Assembly (NCBI GenBank): GCA_025201865.1
Contig: MU603098.1
Location: 1-10,146 of the forward strand
Origin: Ramicandelaber brevisporus
Lineage: Eukaryota; Kickxellomycota; Ramicandelaberales; Ramicandelaberaceae
Reading direction: 5' to 3'
Length of the DNA: 10,146 nt
The position numbers were made by a program, and so were the translations under genes. The notes under the pieces were generated by a model. That model worked only from the letters and a program-made list of their open reading frames with translations, searched no databases and was not told the origin of the DNA. Below, in pieces: positions 1 through 8,100 of this stretch (its first letter is position 1; every line of letters starts with the position of its first letter).

Positions 1-434
1 AGTTTACTGACACTTGGGACTCCGCTCTCACAATTAAGCACGATTTCTCTCTCTCGCACACATCACTTTTATCTGACACTTTTAAGAATTCAATATTGGT
101 GGAGGACTTTTCGTTCGGTCTCGCACTCCTTTGAGCTTTACACCCCAGTACCAGTGTTGTGGCCACAGCCATATCGTTTGCGATCACTGCACATATTGTC
201 TGTGCCACACACGAGAACTCTTGCCTGAAACGTTGCACGAGCTCTTCGCTCACAGCAGTTAGCACTTGTCTACAACGACTCGCTCCTGCCTGCGCGTACC
301 AACGCTTGTGCATTTGTGAGAGCACACACTTATCTTTTGACAAATTTCATACACCCACCGAGAATACACCCGATCCACGTCTAACCCCGCCTTCATTTTG
401 CAGTCTCTCTACCTGGTACTTATCTTGTGCAACA
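1..434 (+). repeat. Long terminal repeat (5' copy, lacking its first 13 bases)
   Basis: Bases 1-61 are repeated without mismatch at 10086-10146, so this is the shared terminal sequence of the element. The right boundary at 434 is inferred: TGCAACA (428-434) is the exact reverse complement of TGTTGCA (10073-10079), and LTRs usually begin TG and end CA with short inverted tips. On that reading the LTR is 447 bp, made of 10073-10085 plus 1-434. The region contains no ATG and no long coding frame. Weak promoter-like elements are TTTTAAGA near 78-85 and an inverted CCAAT box (ATTGG, 94-98). No canonical AATAAA signal is seen. Only the 61-bp identity is directly observed; the rest of the LTR is present once. 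Confidence 0.6.
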
Positions 435-443
435 GCAACTGAT

Positions 444-457
444 TGGTGAACCGCTTA
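444..457 (+). promoter_or_regulatory. Weak candidate primer binding site
   Basis: TGGTGAACCGC begins 9 nt after the proposed LTR end. Primer binding sites start with TGG, the complement of the tRNA 3' CCA, and lie just downstream of the 5' LTR. The following bases do not match the acceptor stem of a tRNA I recognise, and the 9-nt gap is longer than usual. It is offered only as the best-placed candidate. The element may use an unusual tRNA, an internal tRNA fragment or self-priming. Confidence 0.2.
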
Positions 458-477
458 TATCGCAATATCTTGTCTGC

Positions 478-600
478 TGAACAACAGAATACTGAATACT
501 GAATAATTGAACAACTGAATACTGAACTACTGAACTACTGAACATTGGACTACTGAATAACTGAACTACCGAATAACTGAACTACTGAAAATTGAATAGA
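478..600 (+). repeat. Tandem array of about 8-nt TGAACTAC/TGAATAAC units
   Basis: Imperfect short repeats run up to 10 nt before the gag ATG. TGA occurs at 478, 493, 500, 508, 516, 523, 531, 539, 554, 562, 578, 586 and 593. The spacings are 7, 8 or about twice that (15-16), so the unit is 7-8 nt with some decayed copies. Typical units are TGAACTAC, TGAATAAC and TGAATACT. The array holds stop codons in all three frames and no ATG. G occurs almost only within TGA, so strong RNA structure is unlikely. A role in scanning or in packaging is speculation. Confidence 0.85.
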
Positions 601-610
601 GAATCTTATA

Positions 611-2185
611 ATGTCAAAGACTCCGCCTCCCCCTTCTTCCCCAGTTCTGGGCAAACCACTTGAGCAAGCACCGGCTCAAGCATCTGTCAGCCAACCAGCT
701 AATAACGTATCCCCCACTTCGCTGGCTGCAAACGTTGACTTGAACGACGAAACCATGTATTACCCAGCTGAAGGTTCCATGCTTAAAACAGGTGGAATAG
801 ATGGACAGCCTGCTGTTACTACTGGATTTTCAGCTATGCAGCAGCCAGGGACTAACAAATACGGAGAGTCATTTGGATTTGGTAATCGTGTTAATCAAAG
901 TTCATATGTAGGCATTGGTGGCCAATCCAGTGTTTTTGGAAATAGTATTCTTAGCAGTGGCTCGAAGATCTCAGAGATCGTCACTAACGCTGAGTTTATG
1001 TCAGCTGAAGTTGACGACGATTTATTGAATATTAAGGTGGTGAGAGACAGGGTGATGATTGGCACTAATGTAGAGATGCTTGATGAAGCCGAACATCGAC
1101 TCTTATATTCCATTTTTGGAAAGAAGTGTTCAAAGGAAGTACTGGACAAGATAAAGCAGCACTGGAACAACGGTATGCCTGATTTCCCACAGTTTATTGA
1201 CGATATTTGGGAACTTAACAATTTAGATTTAGTGCTAGAGAATGCCAAGGAAACGATTGCGGATCGTGCACCATGTATCTGGACATCAGGCACTCAACCA
1301 GCCAATGTGACCAGGTTCTTTCGCAGTGAGTATCATCGCCTGAGCGTACCATCAGACAACAGTAAACCAGTGTGGCAATATGGCTGTAAGTATTTCAGTG
1401 GCAACAGCCACCTAATCAAATCACTGGCATCACCCACCATTGCTGCTAAAGTGGCAACTTATGCACCAGATCCTGTCACTGGTAAGAAGAAGACTGCGCT
1501 GGATGTATCCCTCGAGACGATCCTCCCACATCTCGAGAACGCCATGAATGCTCGTCTGGCTCAGCAAGAGATTAACAAGGCTCAGACCATAACTTCTAGT
1601 GCTACCTCAAATCAACAGACTAGCCAGACCTTCGCATTTGCAGTCAACACGACATCTCGTGCACCAGCCGTGGTACCAGCTCGAGCTCAACACGCGACTC
1701 AATGGCGCTCAGCTGCCCCAGCAAATGTTTCAACATCTAATACTTCTGTTACGCATGCTCCATATAATCCATATGTTAAGCGTGCCGACATCCCACGGAG
1801 TGACACTTCACATATGAGGATCGATCGCAGCGAGTTCAAACTGGTTGATGGGTACTGCACTGCTTTAGTTGGCAATATTCCGATTTGGTTCCTTAAGCAG
1901 GCATTTGGAGACGTGGATGATGTTACGAAGATGACGGCGACTGCCAGCTGTCAGAAGTGTGATGGAGGTGTACTGAGATTTTTACACTGTTCAATGTGTA
2001 TGCGAGCCTACAGCTTATGGTCCAAGCTTGTCGTTGGGCGCAATAATGGCACATATAAACCCACACAGTACACTAGTAATTATGCACCAACTGCAGTGCC
2101 TGTAGACCCAAGCCAAATGGCTCACCGTCGACAAGAAGCTCCCGGTAATTCTACTGCATCTCCTCAACATTTTCATCAGGCGTAA
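611..2185 (+). CDS. gag: Gag-like structural protein with a four-cysteine zinc motif
   Basis: This 524-aa ORF lies directly upstream of pol and is inferred to be Gag, the particle-forming RNA-binding protein. It starts at the first ATG of the window. Residues 1-125 are Pro/Ser/Gln/Gly-rich and look disordered. Residues about 130-270 are the most globular-looking part and may be the capsid-like core (for example EAEHRLLYSIFGKKC). Residues about 310-395 are again Ser/Thr/Ala/Gln-rich. Near the C-terminus, Cys447, Cys450, Cys460 and Cys463 form CX2CX9CX2C, which would suit a zinc ribbon. This is not the CX2CX4HX4C knuckle common in Gag. A basic stretch follows, then a low-complexity C-terminus. 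It ends with TAA at 2183-2185, and pol follows in the -1 frame. The assignment rests mainly on position; no capsid fold could be confirmed by eye. Confidence 0.75.
   Translation: MSKTPPPPSSPVLGKPLEQAPAQASVSQPANNVSPTSLAANVDLNDETMYYPAEGSMLKTGGIDGQPAVTTGFSAMQQPGTNKYGESFGFGNRVNQSSYVGIGGQSSVFGNSILSSGSKISEIVTNAEFMSAEVDDDLLNIKVVRDRVMIGTNVEMLDEAEHRLLYSIFGKKCSKEVLDKIKQHWNNGMPDFPQFIDDIWELNNLDLVLENAKETIADRAPCIWTSGTQPANVTRFFRSEYHRLSVPSDNSKPVWQYGCKYFSGNSHLIKSLASPTIAAKVATYAPDPVTGKKKTALDVSLETILPHLENAMNARLAQQEINKAQTITSSATSNQQTSQTFAFAVNTTSRAPAVVPARAQHATQWRSAAPANVSTSNTSVTHAPYNPYVKRADIPRSDTSHMRIDRSEFKLVDGYCTALVGNIPIWFLKQAFGDVDDVTKMTATASCQKCDGGVLRFLHCSMCMRAYSLWSKLVVGRNNGTYKPTQYTSNYAPTAVPVDPSQMAHRRQEAPGNSTASPQHFHQA
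2149..2185 (+). promoter_or_regulatory. gag-pol overlap, possible -1 frameshift or reinitiation site
   Basis: The pol frame opens just after TAA at 2146-2148, so it overlaps the last 37 nt of gag. Pol is in the -1 frame relative to gag. The only slippery-looking run is four Ts at 2170-2173. The gag codon TTT (2171-2173) could slip back to TTT (2170-2172). No canonical X XXY YYZ heptamer is present. Alternatively, ribosomes could stop at TAA (2183-2185) and restart at the pol ATG, 14 nt downstream. A GTAAGT splice-donor-like hexamer (2182-2187) overlaps the stop. Which mechanism operates cannot be told from sequence alone. Confidence 0.45.
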
Positions 2186-2199
2186 GTCCGGTTGCCAGC

Positions 2200-5100
2200 A
2201 TGGCTCGTCTTACGCTTAATACTAATATCAATTGTAGCTCTTTTAACGATAATATTAGTAACATGCTTAACAATATAGATGGTGAACAGATTCCTTCTGC
2301 TGAAAGTATCGATAGTCGCGATGAAGTGATTGGAAGCGGTGTAGATAACAATACAAATGATGACGATGTAGAGATCATTAACAAGGAAGATGGATATTTA
2401 AAAGAAAACGAAACAGAAAACATTAATTTAGAGAGCAAAGAGTTAAATATTTCATTGATAGCTGCTGCCGAGTGGAGTTCCGAAGAAGAGAATGAGTGCA
2501 GCAGAAATGATGATGGAACCACAGATGATGATGTTGCACACATGATTGAAGAAATTCCAGTGCATGAAGAAGAGTCGATGGAAGATGATGATGTCAATGT
2601 TGTTGTACCCAATGAGTTATCTATTGATTTATCTTATTATACATTTGTTGGTGCTTCACTTGTAAATGAAACTGCTGTTGTACCCAGCGTAAATGTATCC
2701 ATGCCAGCAGTTGGACGTATGCGAATCAATAGCAGAATAAAGAAGGAACGTCCAGTGGCCCTGGTGAAAGCACTTATTGGTGACGACATGAAAGAAGCCA
2801 TTCTGCTGGTAGATACTGGATCGATGATCACATGCATATCTAGAAAAATTGTTGATGAACTGGGACTCAAAACGTCTGATTCTAGACAACCAATATCGGT
2901 ATCAGGGATATCGCCAACATCAATACTACTAAATGAACATGTATCATTGCAGGTGCACATTGCCGGAATCACGCAGAGAGTGACAGCATTGGTGATGGAT
3001 GAACTTTCATTTTGTGCTGGGATACTCGGTTATAGCAATCTGAAACCGTATATCATTGATCCATTGGCTGGAGTAATATATGCAAATGGTAGTGATGGTA
3101 GTGAAGCTGAGAGGTTTTGCTATAGTGACGGGAGTTACTTTTCGGCACCAGTTGTGTCCCATATTGATACTGATGATAACGATGATGGTGTTGATATTGC
3201 TGTTAACAATAGTGTCGATGTTGTTACCAATGATAATTATAATGATGAAGTTAAGTTATTATTGGATATTAATAATAATATTAATAATATTAATATTAAT
3301 AGTAGTAGTAGTAGTAGTGGTAGTGATAATAATATTGATAAGAATATTAATTCTCCAAATGTACTTAGTATTGATAATTATTATACGTGCCCTGATGGTG
3401 AGGCATCTGATATTCCAGATCTAATTGATGTTGATTCATATACTGCCAAAGATGGTGATGCCGAAGCTGTGTTAGACTCTAAAGACATGACATACGTGGC
3501 TGAAGGCTCAATTACAATGGTTGACTGTCGAATTCACAGTGGAGTAGACTGTTTACCAGATGCTATTGCTGTAGAGTTAGATACAACCTGGCCAATCTCC
3601 ATTGTTGGATCCAAACAATTATTGTTCAAACCACATACCATTGACTCCATACAGCTGCCAGTCACTACATCGCAAGCAGATGGTTTTACAATCCCAGCTG
3701 CAAAAGTATTTGCCAAGTGTCGTCTGATTCCAGCAGTGGATGACAATGCAGTAGTAGCGTACTGTGTAAATGAATGCATTGGATTCTGTGAACCACAAGT
3801 TGAATCAGCAACCATCTTTGCAGCATTCACTGAAACTACACCAACTGAGGAAGAAACTACAGATGGAAAGTTGGACATGGATGAGGTCAGAAGAGGAATA
3901 GACAGCACTAAATGTGACTGCGATGACGAGAGCTGCAGCAATTGGAACCATCCACAGAATCATGAGAGACCAATAATAATTGGAGGAATGGATATTGACA
4001 ACACAAGTGACGAGGAATGGAACAGCATTGACGATGCCAAGACGGGATTGAAGATTGATCGTACACATCAAAGAGCTGAGATCCTGAGACAAATCAAAGA
4101 CGTAGTGAAGTTACAACCTGGACTCAGTAGATGCAGACGTCGTAAATTGACTCGTATACTGTCCGCACACTGGAGAGCATTTGCACACCAGCCAAAGAAC
4201 CCAATTCCAATTCCAGATCTAGTATTTGAGTTAGACAGCACCAATATACCACCATGGAAAGAGCCAAAGAGGTATTACTCCCCAGAGAAATTACGCATTA
4301 TCAGATCAATATTCGATGGATGGTTAGAATCTGGCCATTTTGTCCTTGGCAAGAGTAACTGGAGCTCTTTACCAGTGCTCCTTTATAAGAAGCCAATCAA
4401 ACCAGGTGATCCACCACGAGCCACGCTTGCAGTTGATGTCAGGAAAATCAATACTCTAGTATCTGGACAATTGCCAACAGCCACAGCGTATCCAGCATAT
4501 GTTGATGTAGCCAGGATGGCAATGAAACGCAGTGGAAGCGGTAGTCGCTATCTGTCAGTTGCGGACTTTAGCGGGTGCTGGAGCCAAGCATTAATGGGTG
4601 AGCATGCACGACAACTTTACGCTGTAGATGCCCTCCAAGGCGACGACACGGTGATGATTCCGGTTCGCGGGTATTACGGCTGTGCAAGTCTCCCTTATGT
4701 TGTTGGTTGCTTTATCGCAAAATGGCTATGGCCATTATTAAAGAATGAGGACATTTTGATACTAGCAGACGACTCTTTGATGGCAAGTGACAATTTTGAT
4801 GATCACATCAATATATTACGACGCTTCCTCAGACTCTGCATTTTGTCTGGTCTACAGTTATCAGCAGCCAAGCTTCAACTCAGCCAACAGATTGTAACAT
4901 ACTTGGGCATGAATGTAAGTGGTGATGGCATTAGTGTTTCCGATGAGCATGTGCGTGATTTGACTGAAATAGATCTACCACAAGAACGTAAACTGATGTC
5001 CAAATTTTGCCATAAGCTAGGCGCATGGGACCGCTTCTTTGAGCGAATTGCTGAGCCTCTGAGTGTATTGAGAAAGTCGGTGGCACCAGGCACTCCATAT

Positions 5101-8100
5101 AGACCAAGTGATCCCAATGTAGTGGCTGCATTTGACAAATGTATACAAATAATAAAGGATGCAAAACCAATCTATCCAATTGATTTCTCACGCCCAATGC
5201 TTGTAGTCAGCGACAGTAGTGGGACGCATGTAGCAGCAGTCATGTACCAACCAGCAGATATGGACAAATGGGATCCAGATAGCTTAGATATATCCAATGC
5301 CAACCCAGTATATTATGCCTCATCAGCGTTAACTGAAACACAATGTAGATACAGCTCGACTTCACGTGAGTTGTTGGCTATTTACTTTGCACTCTGCCGT
5401 TTTAGACACTGCATATTTGCGCGTACTATTCATGTGTATTGCGATAACCTTCCAGCCGTCAACTGCTTAACCACAGCTCCAGCTGACTGTTGGCATGATA
5501 AACCTCAGTTACGATTCGCAAATCTAATACACAGCAGACCATGTAGTATCATAGTTCATCACATTGTTGGCCGTAATGAGGGAATGCTGGAGGTGGATCT
5601 AATTTCTCGAATCAGTAATAAAGTTGACGTGGATCCATTCCTTACTGAAGTTGACAATATTGAGGGAATTGAGACGATCGACTTAAAGGCTATGGTGGTG
5701 CACACTGGTCCAGCTCGTCTTGCTCCAGCTCAACTGCCAGCACCATCAGAGCTCACAATCACACCAGCTGATCAGGCAACATCCACTGAGTTTGGCCAAC
5801 TGTATGCTACATTCCTCAAATTCGACAAACTTTGGCACACTGCACCGCAGGACATTGATTCATCTTTATATACTGAAGTGCAGAAATATATCACATCTGG
5901 CTTCCTCTTCAGTGCGGATAAGCGCCTGTATTCAATTGTGCTGCCCACCAAAATCAGTCAGAAGAGCGGTTATGCATTGTGTACTCCAGAATCCAAAAGA
6001 GCAGTCATTCTCTTCAATGCCCATAACAATCCAGAGGGCGATGCTTTTCACACTGGTGTAAATGGATTGTACAACGTGCTGCGTTCTCAATACTACTGGA
6101 AATCAATGGATAAAGACATCATATCGTTTGTCCAAGCTTGTATTGTCTGTGCTGCAAACAACTACGCTACAGGCAAACAACCTGGTCTGCTGATCCCGAT
6201 TGTCGCTCACTACACTGGTCAAATCATTGCGGTCGACTTCGCTGGGCCCATACAAACAAGCAGCTCTGGAATGCGATGGATATTTGTCATTCGTGATCTC
6301 TATACAAAGTATGTTGAGGCTGTTGCAATGCGCGAGGCAACTGGTGTTGAAGTTGTAAAAGCGCTGCGTCGGTACTGTGAACGTTATGGCCGTGTGGAGA
6401 CGATCATAAGCGACAACGCTGCTAATCTGAAGGAAGGTGCTGTTGCTGCGTTCTGCGATCGTTACAACATCGTTCATCGCTTCTCCATGCCGAGAAGAGC
6501 GCAAGCAAATGGAGCAGCTGAGAGTACAGTGAAAGAAGTGATGATGCTTTTACATAAGCTGATTAGTGAGTATGGTAGTAAAGACTGGGCAGAGTTGCTT
6601 TACACAGTAGTGGCCGACCTGAATCGACGTGTCAACAAAAGCACTGGTTTCGCTCCCAACGATTTACTTTTCTTGCACACCGTCAAACCACTTTCGAGCC
6701 CACCTGCAGTTGAAGATCAGCCAGCTCACCATTCACTAGCACCACTTGAGTCCATTCTGGCTGCAGAAGAGCGTATTGTCCGTGCCGAAGCTCGTGTTGC
6801 AGAGTCTGTTGCCAGAGCGAAGGCTATATACGACAGATCTAGACGAGTAGTGGTCCTGGCAGACGGTGCGCCAGTCCTTGTGGCAAACGATATCACAACA
6901 GCTCGCAAGCAGAACCTGGCTTTGACTCTGTTCGACCCGACCATTCGTTACGCGTACGTGGCTAAGGACCGAACCAACAACTATGACATCTACAACTCGA
7001 CCGACGCTGACCGAGTGATATACCGTCGTAGTGTCAATATTGACCATCTGCGGTACATTCCTCCATTGCCAGACCACCTGAAGTGGCCGCCGTTGACTAA
7101 GCCATCGCCAGTCATTGTATCCGTGGGTTCTACTTCTACATCCAGTCAAGACACTCAGTCATCCAATATTGCAACAGATTCGAAGACATCAACTTCAACC
7201 AGAGTAACCAACGACAGTAACAACGACAGTAACAACGACAGCTCTAATCCTCCGCCTGTGTCCACTACATTAGCCATTGGAGGTGGTGGTGGTAGTTACA
7301 TTCTTCCCTCAAACAGTTTGATTGCACCAACACCAGCAACAGTAGGACAGACTACGTGGCTTCCGTCAGAGATGACAGCAAACCGCACACCAACGCAGCC
7401 ATCTACATCTTCTGAATTAGCGCCAACTGAGCCCACTATCGAAAAGAAAGACGAACCCAGTGATATTACCAGTCCACCTGCAACGACACAAAGAGTAACT
7501 ATAGACACGCCATCAGCGCCGATATCAATTGTAGTCGATGCCCCCGATATTGAAGTAGTACATCCGCCACTTCGTGCAACTTGTCCATCTGTACCGCAAC
7601 CACACCCTCCAGCAACTCAGCTCGCAGTAGACACTAGCCCAGAGTCAGCACCAAATGTAGTTGAAACTACGATAATGCCTTCAGTCAATGAACCTAATCA
7701 ACACCAGGAACATACACTGAACGAGTCAAAGACGGTGGAAGATCAACACCACCCAGTGTCTGAACAAGCAGCCGCAGCACCAAGTTCATCAGTTCAATCG
7801 CCAACATCAGATCCCACAATGCCAACAATGATCGAGTCTCCATCTATGATAGATACTGACAACTCGAACGTTTTGGATGACCTCAACTATGGTGACCAAT
7901 CAATATCGATTAGACCGATTGCAACAATCTCAAATAACAGAGAGAAGCGTAGACAATCGGTTGATGTTCAGTATAGGGGGCGGAAAATCCGCCCCCTCAC
8001 TAACACTCTTTCTTCAACATGCATATATCTTCCGTGTTTTTTTTTTGCTGACCATGCCTCCAAAAAAGAGAACACGCCTTGTCAACGATATACCGCCGTT

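Larger units (their letters stand above)
435..610 (+). other. Retrotransposon 5' leader between LTR and gag
   Basis: This 176-nt untranslated stretch lies between the proposed LTR end and the gag ATG. It begins with a few bases that may precede a primer binding site, and from 478 onward it is filled by an array of about 8-nt repeats rich in TGA and TAA. It has no ATG, in keeping with the ATG-free LTR before it, so the gag start at 611 is the first ATG from the left end of the window. No protein or RNA gene was recognised. Confidence 0.6.

Noticed and set aside
159-449. Open frame of 96 codons in the leader
   Set aside because: It begins with GTG, not ATG, lies in the LTR/leader and has a low-complexity composition with no recognisable motif. 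An ATG-free leader argues against translation here.
2182-2187. GTAAGT as a functional splice donor
   Set aside because: The hexamer matches the consensus, but no acceptor with a clear polypyrimidine tract and a useful frame join was identified, so it is mentioned only as one option for pol expression.
2151-2972. Minus-strand frames opposite the start of pol
   Set aside because: Their Ser/Leu-rich composition mirrors the acidic Asp/Asn-rich pol arm on the other strand. No motifs or start context support them. The same applies to the other minus-strand frames in the window.
3080-3424. Ile/Leu/Val-rich 114-aa frame resembling a membrane protein
   Set aside because: It is a shadow of the AAT/ATT/GAT triplet tract read in another frame inside pol, so the hydrophobic composition is a by-product.
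7877-8053. Upstream extension of the transposase by 59 codons
   Set aside because: It starts outside the left inverted repeat, in retrotransposon DNA, so it cannot be the native start. The ATG at 8054 has a good context and a typical basic N-terminus.
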